A stretch of DNA of 64,000 nucleotides, taken from Proteiniborus sp. DW1 (GTDB lineage Bacteria > Bacillota > Clostridia > Tissierellales > Proteiniboraceae). Shown one piece after another: positions 35,805 to 44,758 of this stretch. The position numbers and the translations under genes were made by a program. The stretch is taken from assembly GCF_900095305.1 (NCBI RefSeq), contig NZ_FMDO01000034.1:1-64000 (forward strand), written 5' to 3'. The first letter of the stretch is position 1; each line of letters starts with the position of its first letter. A model generated the notes under the pieces. That model made no database searches and was not told the origin of the DNA. It saw only the letters and a program-made list of their open reading frames with translations.

Positions 35805-36698
35805 ATGAATATAATTGAGGAACTAGCCAAATATAAAAACATTATTGATTTAGAATTGGAAAAGACTATTCCCAATAGTGATCTAATGCAGAAAAAGATT
35901 TTTGAAGCCATGAGGTATAGTATATTTGCTGGAGGAAAAAGATTAAGACCTATTTTAACATTAAAAACATGTGAGATGATATCTGGGAGTTACGAAGAGG
36001 TCATGAAAATAGCCTTGGGAGTTGAGATGATACATACATATTCTCTAATACATGATGATTTGCCTGCAATAGATAATGACGATTTTCGTAGGGGTAAACC
36101 TACTAATCATAAAGTTTTTGGTGAAGATATTGCAATTCTAGCCGGAGATGGCTTACTGAATTTAGCTTATGAAACTATGTTAGATGGGATTCCTTTATAT
36201 GAGAATAATTATGAAAGATATATATTAGCTATTAAGGAGATAAGTAAGTCGGCAGGTGTCTTTGGCATGATTGGAGGACAAACAGTTGATATTCAGTTAA
36301 AGGACCATATTGCTGAAAAGAAAAAACTTGATTTTATACATAAGAATAAAACATCTGCATTAATTGAGGCTTCCATAGTATCAGGAGCCTTAGTAGCTGG
36401 TGCTAATCAAGAACAAATAAAACATCTTAAAACCTATGGACAGGCAATAGGTCTATGCTTCCAGATAAGGGATGATGTACTAGACAAGATTGGTGATGAG
36501 AAGTTGTTAGGCAAGAAAATTGGTAGTGATGAAACTAATCATAAGCTTACATATTTGAGCCTGTATGGTATTGATAAATCCATTAGTGAAATTCAAAGAC
36601 TTAATATCAAAGCAATAGAGGCTTTATCTATTTTTAACGAAAAAGAGTCCCTGTTTTTCATTGAATTAGCAAATCATTTAGCTTATAGAAAATGTTAG
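35805..36698 (+). CDS. ispA: Farnesyl/geranyl diphosphate synthase (trans-polyprenyl synthase)
   Basis: Makes C15 (possibly C20) prenyl diphosphates from IPP and DMAPP. The first Asp-rich motif is LIHDDLPAIDNDDFRRG and the second FQIRDDVLDKIGDEKLLGK; GGKRLRP binds diphosphate. 297 residues, as in IspA. It sits with dxs downstream, separated by the OLE RNA and oapA genes, so the isoprenoid supply genes bracket the RNA. Confidence 0.95.
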   Translation: MNIIEELAKYKNIIDLELEKTIPNSDLMQKKIFEAMRYSIFAGGKRLRPILTLKTCEMISGSYEEVMKIALGVEMIHTYSLIHDDLPAIDNDDFRRGKPTNHKVFGEDIAILAGDGLLNLAYETMLDGIPLYENNYERYILAIKEISKSAGVFGMIGGQTVDIQLKDHIAEKKKLDFIHKNKTSALIEASIVSGALVAGANQEQIKHLKTYGQAIGLCFQIRDDVLDKIGDEKLLGKKIGSDETNHKLTYLSLYGIDKSISEIQRLNIKAIEALSIFNEKESLFFIELANHLAYRKC

Positions 36699-36771
36699 TG
36701 ATTAGTATACTGTTAAAAGAATATTATCATTACAATTAAGGAAATAATGAAGGCTCCGGATATTGGGGAAT

Positions 36772-36800
36772 TTGAAAATAGATTAAACCTATGCTATAAT
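36772..36800 (+). promoter_or_regulatory. Sigma-A promoter of OLE RNA
   Basis: TTGAAA at 36772-36777, 17-base spacer, TATAAT at 36795-36800. Initiation would be near 36807, just before the first conserved bases of the RNA. The match is close to consensus, which fits the high abundance expected of this RNA. Confidence 0.8.
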
Positions 36801-36806
36801 TATTTT

Positions 36807-37378
36807 GCTTAGGAGTGGTGCAGTATTCTAGTCAGTACAGCTAATTTTGAAGGCGGGGCTAAAAATCCGTCAAAGGGCATATCGATGAAGTTCCTGGTTT
36901 CGGCTTCTGACGCCCAGTCGGGGGTCGTTTCTGGGAGTAAGGGGGATGGGGCGATCTGCAATGGCATGCAGGCGTTGACCCTACCCCCGTGGAGACTTGG
37001 ACAACAAATGTTGAACAAGATTAACCTGCATTGTGGTGCAAGCTACTTGCAGCGTAGCCTGCCTTGAGTGAAATAGGAGGAACATGGTTGTGGTTCTAGC
37101 TCCTATGGGCCCATGGGAAATAGGCTTTGTCGTGGAAACCTATTTTGCAAAAGAGGCTAGAAATTAGTATGGCTGTTGAGGAAATCTCCTAGACTGTTCT
37201 CTGTGAGAGGTATATTCGGGATTACAGTGCGGACTAAGTGGTAATCTAGCCCTATTTTTGGCGACATTATAGAGATGAGATTGAAGGGAAACCGCTGGAC
37301 TGGCGACAGACAGTTCTTATCTGGGAAATCCTGCTAGACCTTAAGCCGTAAAATTTACTTAATATATCACCACTCAAA
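36807..37378 (+). ncRNA. OLE RNA (ornate large extremophilic RNA)
   Basis: A stretch of about 570 bases without a credible gene, distinctly richer in G and C than its surroundings and full of short complementary G/C-rich blocks (for example GGGGGATGGGG near 36940 with CCCTACCCCC near 36980). I recognise blocks such as GAAGTTCCTGGTTTCGGC and GGGAAACCGCTGGACTGGCG as OLE-type. Known OLE RNAs are ~600 nt, lie between ispA and dxs beside the membrane protein gene oapA, and form a membrane-associated ribonucleoprotein linked to Mg, alcohol and cold stress in Bacillus halodurans. Here the ispA-RNA-oapA-dxs order, a sigma-A promoter and a downstream terminator all agree. Exact ends are estimates. Confidence 0.9.
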
Positions 37379-37379
37379 T

Positions 37380-37408
37380 GCTGATAGCTAAGCTATCAGC
37401 TTTATTTC
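37380..37408 (+). terminator. Intrinsic terminator after OLE RNA
   Basis: GCTGATAGC-TAA-GCTATCAGC (9-bp stem, 3-base loop) followed by TTTATTTC. It lies between the conserved 3' end of the RNA and the oapA ribosome site, so oapA expression needs readthrough or another start. Confidence 0.82.
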
Positions 37409-37452
37409 TATACATATATACTTTAAGGCGTAAAATTTTTGGAGGTAAGAAC

Positions 37453-38052
37453 TTGTTGAATAGGAATAGAGAAAATAATATTAAGAATAGCAATATGAGA
37501 TGGGTACTAATTATAACTATATGGACTTTTATTTTGGCCACAAGTGTTAGTATTATATCAGAAAGCATACTAAGAAACTTCAACATTGCTATGGCATTTA
37601 TAAGCTTAATAATAGTTGTTATTATAGGTGTGTTTTTTGATATAATAGGAATAGCTGTAACCGCCTCAGATGAAAAAAATTTCCACTCAATGGCTGCTAA
37701 TAGAATTAAAGAAGCAAAATATGCAGTAAGACTTGTTAAAAATGCTGGTAGAGTATCTAACTTTTGTAACGATGTAATAGGTGATATATGTGGAATAATA
37801 AGTGGGGCTGCAGGTACAATAATTGTTATGAAGATAGTAAGTCAGTATGGATTTACAAGAATAACTTTAATTAGTGTTATAATGTCAGGGATCATAGCTT
37901 CTTTAACTGTTGGAGGAAAAGCTATAGGAAAAGAAATTGCTATATCTAAATCAGATAGAATAATATTTATTACAGCGAAAATAATCATGATACTAGATAT
38001 GAAATTTAAGATAGATGTGTTATCAAGTTCAAAAAAAATTAAGAATAGATGA
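37453..38052 (+). CDS. oapA: OLE-associated membrane protein OapA
   Basis: A 199-residue protein with about four membrane segments (WVLIITIWTFILATSVSII; MAFISLIIVVIIGVFFDIIGIAV; GIISGAAGTIIVMKIV; LISVIMSGIIASLTVGGKAIG). FFDIIGIAVTASDEKNFHSM resembles DUF21/CNNM-type Mg-transporter domains, the known feature of OapA, which binds OLE RNA as a dimer at the membrane. The frame is open from an ATG at 37378, but that lies in the terminator; GGAGG at 37441 spaces correctly to TTG 37453 (or 37456). Directly followed by dxs. Confidence 0.88.
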   Translation: MLNRNRENNIKNSNMRWVLIITIWTFILATSVSIISESILRNFNIAMAFISLIIVVIIGVFFDIIGIAVTASDEKNFHSMAANRIKEAKYAVRLVKNAGRVSNFCNDVIGDICGIISGAAGTIIVMKIVSQYGFTRITLISVIMSGIIASLTVGGKAIGKEIAISKSDRIIFITAKIIMILDMKFKIDVLSSSKKIKNR

Positions 38053-38068
38053 AAGTAGGTAGGGCATA

Positions 38069-39937
38069 TTGAGTGGTATTCTTTCACGATATAATGATTT
38101 AAGAGATTTAAAGAAAATGAGTGATGAGGAGTTGCTTCTATTAGCTAAGGACATAAGAAAAACAATAATAGATGTCGTCTCTAAAAATGGAGGACATTTG
38201 GCTTCAAACCTTGGAGTAGTGGAACTAACCATTGCTTTACATAAGGTTTTCAACAGTGATATGGATAAGATTATTTGGGATGTTGGGCACCAAGCTTATA
38301 CACATAAAATACTTACTGGAAGAAAAGATGTATTTCATACTATAAGGAAATATAAAGGAATTAGTGGATTTCCAAAAAGAAAAGAAAGTTCTCATGATAT
38401 ATTCGAAGTAGGTCATAGTTCTACTTCTATTTCTGCAGGTCTAGGATATGCATTAGCGAGAGATATTAAGAACGAGGAATACAATGTAGTAAGTGTCATT
38501 GGAGATGGAGCTATGACTGCTGGAATGGCATTTGAGGCTTTAAATCATGCTGGAGATACAGGTACTAGACTGATAGTTGTATTAAATGATAATGAAATGT
38601 CTATTTCTCAAAATGTTGGAGGCTTATCACAATATCTAAATAAAATTAGAACAGCTCCTACTTATTATAAAGTAAAAGAAGATGTTGAAGCGATTTTAAA
38701 TAATATACCTGGAATAGGGAAGCAAGTATTCAAGACAGCCGAAAGGGCCAAAGATAGTGTTAAGTATTTTTTTGTTCCTGGAATGTTCTTTGAAGATCTT
38801 GGGTTTAAGTATTTGGGACCCATTGATGGACATAATATAAATGACATGGTTAGAGAGTTAGAGAGAGCTAAAAAGATTGATGGTCCAGTTTTAGTACATG
38901 TTATTACTAAAAAGGGGAAAGGATATAAACCTGCAGAACTTAATCCTGATAAGTTTCATGGCTCATCACCATTTGAAATTAGTACAGGGATGTCTCTAGA
39001 ACAACCACAAAACCCTACATTTTCAGATGTTTTAGGAGACACATTAATTAATCTAGCAGATAAAGATGATAGAGTGGTAGCCATTACTGCTGCTATGCCA
39101 GAAGGAACAGGTTTGGGCAAGTATAGGAAAAAACATAAGAGTAGATTTTTTGATGTAGGTATTGCAGAACAGCATGGAGTAACCTTAGCAGCCGGATTAG
39201 CCTCGAATAACATGAAGCCTTATTTCGTAGTTTATTCCTCTTTTCTACAGAGAGGGTATGATCAAGTACTCCATGATGTTTGTATACAAAATCTACCTGT
39301 AGTCTTTGCTATAGATAGAGCAGGACTAGTTGGAAGTGATGGAGAAACCCATCATGGAGCTTTTGACCTGTCATATTTATCACATATTCCTAATATGACA
39401 ATCATGGCACCTAGAGATAAAACTGAGTTTATTCAAATGCTTGAATTTAGTAAAGACTACAATGGTCCATTAGCCATAAGATATCCTAGGGGAGAATGTT
39501 ATGATATTTTAGATAGGATTAAAAGAACAGGGATAGAATTAGGGAAAGCAGAGGTATTATCATGGGGCAAAGATATAGCTATTTTAGCTATAGGTAAGAT
39601 GGTAAAAACAGGCTATGAGGTAGCTGAAGAGTTAAACAAAAAAGGGAATAGTATTACATTAATAAATGGCAGATTTATAAAACCATTAGACGAGGAACTA
39701 ATAAAGGAAGTCGCACAGAACCATTCGCTTATTATAACCCTAGAAGATAATGTAAAAACTGGAGGGTATGGTAGTTGTGTAAATGATTTGTTAATAGAAA
39801 ACAGCTATAAAGGTCAAATTATGAATATTGCTTTACCTGATGTGTTCATAGAGCATGGAAGTATAGACCAACTATTTAAGCAATACCATATGGATACAAC
39901 TGGCATATTAGACAGCATATATAAAAAAAATTTATGA
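38069..39937 (+). CDS. dxs: 1-deoxy-D-xylulose-5-phosphate synthase
   Basis: The first enzyme of the MEP isoprenoid pathway, a thiamine-diphosphate transketolase relative. The 622-residue protein has NGGHLASNLGVVELTIALHKVF, the thiamine-binding VIGDGAMTAGMAFEALNHAG...LNDNEMSIS, the catalytic Glu in FFDVGIAEQHGVTLAAGLA, and RAGLVGSDGETHHGAFDLSYL. The TTG at 38069 follows GGTAGGG. It lies 16 bases after oapA, and ispA is on the other side of the OLE gene. Confidence 0.96.
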   Translation: MSGILSRYNDLRDLKKMSDEELLLLAKDIRKTIIDVVSKNGGHLASNLGVVELTIALHKVFNSDMDKIIWDVGHQAYTHKILTGRKDVFHTIRKYKGISGFPKRKESSHDIFEVGHSSTSISAGLGYALARDIKNEEYNVVSVIGDGAMTAGMAFEALNHAGDTGTRLIVVLNDNEMSISQNVGGLSQYLNKIRTAPTYYKVKEDVEAILNNIPGIGKQVFKTAERAKDSVKYFFVPGMFFEDLGFKYLGPIDGHNINDMVRELERAKKIDGPVLVHVITKKGKGYKPAELNPDKFHGSSPFEISTGMSLEQPQNPTFSDVLGDTLINLADKDDRVVAITAAMPEGTGLGKYRKKHKSRFFDVGIAEQHGVTLAAGLASNNMKPYFVVYSSFLQRGYDQVLHDVCIQNLPVVFAIDRAGLVGSDGETHHGAFDLSYLSHIPNMTIMAPRDKTEFIQMLEFSKDYNGPLAIRYPRGECYDILDRIKRTGIELGKAEVLSWGKDIAILAIGKMVKTGYEVAEELNKKGNSITLINGRFIKPLDEELIKEVAQNHSLIITLEDNVKTGGYGSCVNDLLIENSYKGQIMNIALPDVFIEHGSIDQLFKQYHMDTTGILDSIYKKNL

Positions 39938-39953
39938 TTTTAGGAGCGGTTTG

Positions 39954-40760
39954 ATGAAAATAGAAAAGGAAAGAATAGATGTATTACTTGCTGATAATCA
40001 AATTGTTGATAGTAGGGAAAAAGCAAAGAAATATATTATGGCAGGGTTAGTATATGTAGATGACGAGAGAATTGACAAACCAGGGACAAAGGTGCCTATA
40101 GATAGTAATATTATTGTTAAAGGGAACCCTATTCCTTATGTAAGTAGGGGAGGACTTAAGCTTGAAAAGGCAATTAATACATTTTCTATGCAAGTTAAAG
40201 ATAAAATAGCACTAGATATTGGTGCATCAACAGGTGGCTTTACTGATTGTATGTTACAAAATGGAGTAAAGAAGGTATATGCCATAGATGTAGGCTATGG
40301 ACAGTTAGATTGGAAGCTGCGAAATGATAGCAGAGTGATAGTGATGGACAGAACAAATATTAGATACTTAGAAAAGGAGGATATTGGAGAACTCGCAAGC
40401 TTAGTTAGTATTGACGTGTCTTTCATTTCTCTAAAGCTCGTGTTACCTAAAGTGGTAGAGTTAACTACAGAGGATGTAGATATAATAGCACTAATAAAAC
40501 CACAGTTTGAGGCTGGTAGAGACAAAGTGGGAAAAAAAGGAGTAGTAAGAGATATTAAAGTTCATAAGGAAGTAATCAGAGAAATCTATAGCTTTTGCTT
40601 ATCTATTGGACTTAATTTTGCAGCTTTAACTTATTCACCAGTAAAAGGTGCTGAAGGAAATAGAGAATACTTAGTGCATTTAGTTAAAAACAAAGTTGAT
40701 GAATTTGACATTGAAAAACAAATAGAAAATGTAGTCAATGAATCTCATGATGAATTGTAG
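39954..40760 (+). CDS. tlyA: TlyA-family rRNA 2'-O-methyltransferase
   Basis: An N-terminal S4 RNA-binding domain (RIDVLLADNQIVDSREKAKKYIMAGLVYVDDERIDKPG) is followed by an FtsJ-like methyltransferase fold: YVSRGGLKLEKAI, ALDIGASTGGFTDCMLQNG for SAM binding, VYAIDVGYGQLDWKLRND, IALIKPQFEAGR. TlyA enzymes methylate 16S/23S rRNA cytidines; the haemolysin label is historical. AGGAG at 39942-39946 selects the ATG at 39954. Confidence 0.93.
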   Translation: MKIEKERIDVLLADNQIVDSREKAKKYIMAGLVYVDDERIDKPGTKVPIDSNIIVKGNPIPYVSRGGLKLEKAINTFSMQVKDKIALDIGASTGGFTDCMLQNGVKKVYAIDVGYGQLDWKLRNDSRVIVMDRTNIRYLEKEDIGELASLVSIDVSFISLKLVLPKVVELTTEDVDIIALIKPQFEAGRDKVGKKGVVRDIKVHKEVIREIYSFCLSIGLNFAALTYSPVKGAEGNREYLVHLVKNKVDEFDIEKQIENVVNESHDEL

Positions 40761-40775
40761 TATTTTTCATCATGA
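40745..40775 (+). terminator. Hairpin overlapping the tlyA stop codon
   Basis: TCATGATGAA and TTCATCATGA make a 10-bp stem with an 11-base loop containing the TAG stop, followed by a T-rich stretch ending in seven Ts. Likely terminator before argR. Confidence 0.6.
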
Positions 40776-40803
40776 TTTCTGTCTATTTTTTTGTTTTTTC
40801 ATT

Positions 40804-40812
40804 TGATATAAT
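40804..40812 (+). promoter_or_regulatory. Candidate extended -10 promoter of argR
   Basis: TTGATATAAT gives a TGn-extended TATAAT about 86 bases before the argR start; no good -35 is visible. Confidence 0.4.
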
Positions 40813-40898
40813 ATCTTTTAGGGGATTGCGGAGAATCAATTATAAACTATGAAGCAAATATAATTGAAATTTAGCTATAAGAAAAGGGGATAGTCATA

Positions 40899-41351
40899 AT
40901 GAAGAAATATGCTAGACAATCAAAAATATTGGAGCTTATAGAAAACAATGAAATCGAGACTCAAGAAGAGTTAGCGGATTGTCTGAAAAAATTAGGAATT
41001 GATGTAACACAGGCTACTGTCTCAAGAGATATTAGAGAGTTAAGGCTTGTAAAAGTATTAGCCAAAAGTGGTAAATATAAATATGCTGCAATGGGACAAA
41101 ATGTTGAAGGAACTACTGATAGACTTATTAAGATATTTAGAAATTCCATAGTATCGGTTGAAATTGCAGGGCATTTATTAGTTATTAAAACATTGCCAGG
41201 GGCTGCTCAGATATCTGGCTCAGCCATAGATTCTTTAGGAATAGAAGAGATAGTAGGCACCATAGCTGGGGATGATACTATATTTATTGCTGTTAGTGAT
41301 GTAGATAAGGTAGTTGAGATACGAGAAATGTTCTTAAAACTACTTAATTGA
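40899..41351 (+). CDS. argR: Arginine repressor ArgR/AhrC
   Basis: A 150-residue arginine-responsive regulator. The N-terminal winged helix contains RQSKILELIENNEIETQEELADCLKKLGIDVTQATVSRDIRELRLVK. The C-terminal oligomerisation/arginine-binding domain has TLPGAAQISGSAIDSL and IVGTIAGDDTIFIAV. In Clostridia argR commonly lies between tlyA and recN, as here. No arginine genes are present in the window. Confidence 0.95.
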   Translation: MKKYARQSKILELIENNEIETQEELADCLKKLGIDVTQATVSRDIRELRLVKVLAKSGKYKYAAMGQNVEGTTDRLIKIFRNSIVSVEIAGHLLVIKTLPGAAQISGSAIDSLGIEEIVGTIAGDDTIFIAVSDVDKVVEIREMFLKLLN

Positions 41352-41367
41352 CTAGGAGGTATGTAAT

Positions 41368-43059
41368 GTGCTCCTTGAATTGAATATTCAAAATTTCGCA
41401 ATTATAAATAAAATAAGAGTTAACTTTTCAAAAGGTTTAAATGTTCTAACCGGAGAGACAGGTGCAGGAAAGTCTATTATTATTGATGCCATTTCACTAG
41501 TATTAGGTAGTAGGGCAGATAAAGAGTTTGTTAGAGCTGGAAGTGAAAAGACAACTATAGAAGCCTTGTTTTTTATCGAAAATATGAGAGATGTTGAAAG
41601 AGTATTAGAAAGTTATGGAATACAAAAGGAAAAAGATAATACTTTGCTTATTACTAGAGAAATATATAATACTGGTCGAAGCACTTCTAGAGTGAATGGA
41701 AGAACAGTGACACTTAGTATGTTACATGAAATAACTAGTAAATTAATAGATATTCATGGACAACATGATCACCAATCACTTTTAAGAAGTGATAAACATT
41801 CAGAGTTTATTGATTCATTGGGGGACTATACAATAATTGAAATTAAAGAGAAAGTTAAAAAAGGTTATGAAGAACTACAAACCTTGAAATCTAGGCTTAA
41901 ATCTTTATCTCAAGATGAAATGGAAAAAGAACGAAAAATGGATTTATTGAACTTTCAAATAGAAGAAATTGACGATGCAAGGCTCATAGATGGAGAAGAA
42001 GAGTCGTTGATTGCTGAATATAGTTTGTTATCGAATGCAGAAAGCATTGTAGTTACACTAGCAGATGCTATAGCAAATTTAGATTCTGGTTTTTACGGAA
42101 ATAAGTCTATTATTGATCAATTAAATAACATATATACAAATTTACATAAGGTTTCCAAACATAGTGAGGATATTAGGAATTTTGCAAATACATTTGAGTC
42201 TATAGTCTATCAACTTCAAGATCTCACTAGGGAGATTAGATATTATCAGGATAAGATTGATTATAGTCCTGAAAGATTGAAGTTTCTTGATGAGAGATTG
42301 GATTTGATAAATAAGCTAAAAAGAAAGTATGGCAAAACTATAAATGAAATATTAGAATATAGAGATAGAATTAATAAGGATTTGAACCTCTTATTAAATT
42401 GTGAGGAAGAAATCAGGGAACTAAGAAGTAAAATTCAACAATGTGAAACAGAATTGAACAACATATGCAAAGATTTAACTGAAAAGAGGACATGCATATC
42501 AGAAAAATTTGAAAGAGAGATTACAAAAGAGCTTAGTGATGTTAATATGCCAAATGTAAATTTTAAAGTAAAAATTGAAAAGTTGGAACATTTTACTCAG
42601 AATGGTTTAGATAAGATTGAATTCTTAATTTCTACAAATCCTAACGAACCGTTAAAATCACTAGCTAAGATAGTCTCTGGCGGAGAGATGTCTAGAATAA
42701 TGCTTGCTTTTAAGAGTATTCTAGCAGAAATAGATAAAATACCTACTCTAATTTTTGATGAGATAGATACTGGAATAAGCGGTAGAACTGCTCAGATAGT
42801 AGGAGAAAAAATCGCTAACATTGCTTCTAATCACCAAGTAATTTGTATCACACATTTACCGCAAATAGCTGCACTTGCAGATAGCCATTATTTAATACAT
42901 AAAAAAATAACAGATAAAGAATTGACTACCGAAATAATCAAGCTTGACTATAATGAGAGAGTGGAAGAACTGAGTCGATTATTAGGTGGAGTGAGTTTAA
43001 CTGAAACAACTAAACAACATGCTAGGGAAATGATAGAAATGTCAAAAAAAATAAGGTAG
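41368..43059 (+). CDS. recN: DNA repair protein RecN
   Basis: An SMC-like ATPase for double-strand break repair. It has Walker A NVLTGETGAGKSIIIDAI, Q-loop IDIHGQHDHQSLL, long coiled coils, signature IVSGGEMSRIMLAFKSIL and Walker B PTLIFDEIDTGISGRTAQIV, then CITHLPQIAALAD. 563 residues, full length. The GTG start follows AGGAGG, 16 bases after argR. No LexA-type box was seen upstream. Confidence 0.96.
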   Translation: MLLELNIQNFAIINKIRVNFSKGLNVLTGETGAGKSIIIDAISLVLGSRADKEFVRAGSEKTTIEALFFIENMRDVERVLESYGIQKEKDNTLLITREIYNTGRSTSRVNGRTVTLSMLHEITSKLIDIHGQHDHQSLLRSDKHSEFIDSLGDYTIIEIKEKVKKGYEELQTLKSRLKSLSQDEMEKERKMDLLNFQIEEIDDARLIDGEEESLIAEYSLLSNAESIVVTLADAIANLDSGFYGNKSIIDQLNNIYTNLHKVSKHSEDIRNFANTFESIVYQLQDLTREIRYYQDKIDYSPERLKFLDERLDLINKLKRKYGKTINEILEYRDRINKDLNLLLNCEEEIRELRSKIQQCETELNNICKDLTEKRTCISEKFEREITKELSDVNMPNVNFKVKIEKLEHFTQNGLDKIEFLISTNPNEPLKSLAKIVSGGEMSRIMLAFKSILAEIDKIPTLIFDEIDTGISGRTAQIVGEKIANIASNHQVICITHLPQIAALADSHYLIHKKITDKELTTEIIKLDYNERVEELSRLLGGVSLTETTKQHAREMIEMSKKIR

Positions 43060-43071
43060 ATAATCAAAATC

Positions 43072-43100
43072 AAAAAACATCTAATTTTTAGATGTTTTTT
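43072..43100 (+). terminator. Intrinsic terminator of the recN unit
   Basis: AAAAAACATCTAA...TTAGATGTTTTTT stem flanked by A and T runs, 12 bases after the recN stop. Confidence 0.9.
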
Positions 43101-43213
43101 GTTATTTATCCATAAGATAAATAACTAACATGGTATTAATAACTTCTTGTAGTCTATTTAATCTATAATACGGCAATAGAGATTTTACTTTACATTTTGC
43201 TAAAAATTTGTGC

Positions 43214-43244
43214 TGAATAAATGAACATTAAAAAGGTCAAATTA
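43214..43244 (+). promoter_or_regulatory. Candidate sigma-G promoter of spoIVB
   Basis: TGAATA at 43214-43219, an 18-base spacer and CAAATTA at 43238-43244 resemble the forespore sigma-G consensus (TGAATA-N17/18-CATACTA). spoIVB is transcribed by sigma-F and sigma-G in B. subtilis. Confidence 0.45.
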
Positions 43245-43269
43245 GTCTTAAGCAATAAATTAGTTATTA

Positions 43270-43301
43270 TAGTCTTCTAGTTACGAAGACTAGTGTTTTT
43301 T
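43270..43301 (+). terminator. Terminator-like hairpin in the spoIVB leader
   Basis: TAGTCTTC-TAGTTAC-GAAGACTA followed within 3 bases by TTTTTT. It lies downstream of the putative promoter and immediately before GGAGGTGA at 43302, so it could attenuate spoIVB or block leftover readthrough. Confidence 0.7.
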
Positions 43302-43344
43302 GGAGGTGAAGTTAAGTTAGAGGTTAATGGGAGAGTGATTTTGA

Positions 43345-44664
43345 TTGCATAAAATGTCCAGTTGTAAAAAACTGATTTATTTTACTTTACTCCTAATTGT
43401 ATTAATTTACGCGATACAAATTTTAAATATAGTTAGATTTCCCTCCCAAATTGACATAATTAAAGGAGATAGTAGAAACTTAAATATATTTTTCCCTTTT
43501 TCTTTAGAAATAGTAGAAGAATCCACAGATATAGTAAGAATTAATAATGAGAATAAAGACGGGCTATCAATAGGATTAAGAAATTCTTATAACTTAGAAT
43601 CTACAAACAATGGAAGAGCAAACTTAAAATTCAAATTTCTTGGAATTTTCCCTATAAGGGAGGTTAAAGTAAATGTAGTAAACCAGACTTACGTTGTACC
43701 TGGTGGAGAGGCAATAGGCGTAAAGCTAAATACAAAGGGCGTTTTAGTTGTAGGCACATCAGAAATACTGAGTGTAGATGGTAAAACTTATAATCCTGCT
43801 AAAAATGCTGGGATAAAAGTTGGAGATACCATAACAATGATAGATGGAATTAAAATCAAGGATGCAGACCATGTAATTCATCTTTTAAACAATATAAAAA
43901 GCAATACAGTAAAAATTGAAGTTGAGAGAAATAACGCCAGCTTTACTACAGAGGTTTTGCCTGTAAAAAGCAAGCAAGATAATAGCTATAGATTAGGTAT
44001 ATGGGTAAGAGATAAAACTGCAGGTATTGGAACATTAACTTTTTTTGAGCCTAATAGTAGAAAATTTGGTGCACTTGGTCATGCTATCACTGATGTGGAT
44101 ACAGGAACATTAATGAAAGCAGAAAATGGAGAAATAATGAAAGCAAGAGTTTCATCAATAGAACAAGGGAAGAAAGGTAGTCCTGGAGAACTTAGAGGAA
44201 TGTTTTTTGAAACTGATGAGGTATTAGGTAAAATCGAAAATAATACCACTTTTGGGATATACGGAACTATGTATGATAAAAATAAAATGTTTAAGCATAA
44301 AAAAGCATTGCCTATTGGATTTCAAAGCGAAGTTAAAACTGGTAAAGCTTATATATTAGCAAATGTTGAAGGTGATAAAGTAACAGAATACGAGGTTGAG
44401 ATACTAAAACTTGAAAAACAAATAGTTCCTCAATCTAAAAGCATGGTTATAAAAGTTACGGATAAAAGCTTAATAAACAAAACTGGTGGAATTGTTCAAG
44501 GAATGAGTGGAAGCCCAATAATACAAAATGGAAAGATAGTAGGCGCAGTAACTCATGTTTTTGTGAATGACCCAACAAAGGGATATGGTATATATATAGA
44601 ATGGATGCTTAAAGAAGCTGGAATCTACACTGATAATAATTCTGATTTTGCAGAAGGGAAATAA
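43345..44664 (+). CDS. spoIVB: SpoIVB peptidase
   Basis: The forespore-secreted serine protease that triggers pro-sigma-K processing. An N-terminal membrane anchor (LIYFTLLLIVLIYAIQIL) is followed by a PDZ domain (NPAKNAGIKVGDTITMIDGIKI, residues ~145-195) and the S55 peptidase domain with catalytic His in FGALGHAITDVDTG and Ser in IVQGMSGSPIIQNGKIVGAVTHV. 439 residues, normal. The start is probably TTG 43345. It lies upstream of spo0A as in B. subtilis. Confidence 0.94.
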   Translation: MHKMSSCKKLIYFTLLLIVLIYAIQILNIVRFPSQIDIIKGDSRNLNIFFPFSLEIVEESTDIVRINNENKDGLSIGLRNSYNLESTNNGRANLKFKFLGIFPIREVKVNVVNQTYVVPGGEAIGVKLNTKGVLVVGTSEILSVDGKTYNPAKNAGIKVGDTITMIDGIKIKDADHVIHLLNNIKSNTVKIEVERNNASFTTEVLPVKSKQDNSYRLGIWVRDKTAGIGTLTFFEPNSRKFGALGHAITDVDTGTLMKAENGEIMKARVSSIEQGKKGSPGELRGMFFETDEVLGKIENNTTFGIYGTMYDKNKMFKHKKALPIGFQSEVKTGKAYILANVEGDKVTEYEVEILKLEKQIVPQSKSMVIKVTDKSLINKTGGIVQGMSGSPIIQNGKIVGAVTHVFVNDPTKGYGIYIEWMLKEAGIYTDNNSDFAEGK

Positions 44665-44673
44665 GTAAATTAC

Positions 44674-44708
44674 AAGAGATAAGGAAATTTTCCATATCTC
44701 TTTTCTTT
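44674..44708 (+). terminator. Intrinsic terminator of spoIVB
   Basis: AAGAGATA...TATCTCTT with inner GGAAA/TTTCC pairing, followed by TTTTCTTT, ten bases after the spoIVB stop. Confidence 0.82.
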
Positions 44709-44758
44709 GCGATAAAAAAAGTGATAAAATTTTAAAAAAATAAAAAAATGAAATTATA

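Noticed and set aside
36809-37067. Open frames of 60-69 codons on both strands within the OLE region
   Set aside because: They lie in the structured RNA, lack ribosome sites and have composition driven by G/C-rich stems; treated as chance.
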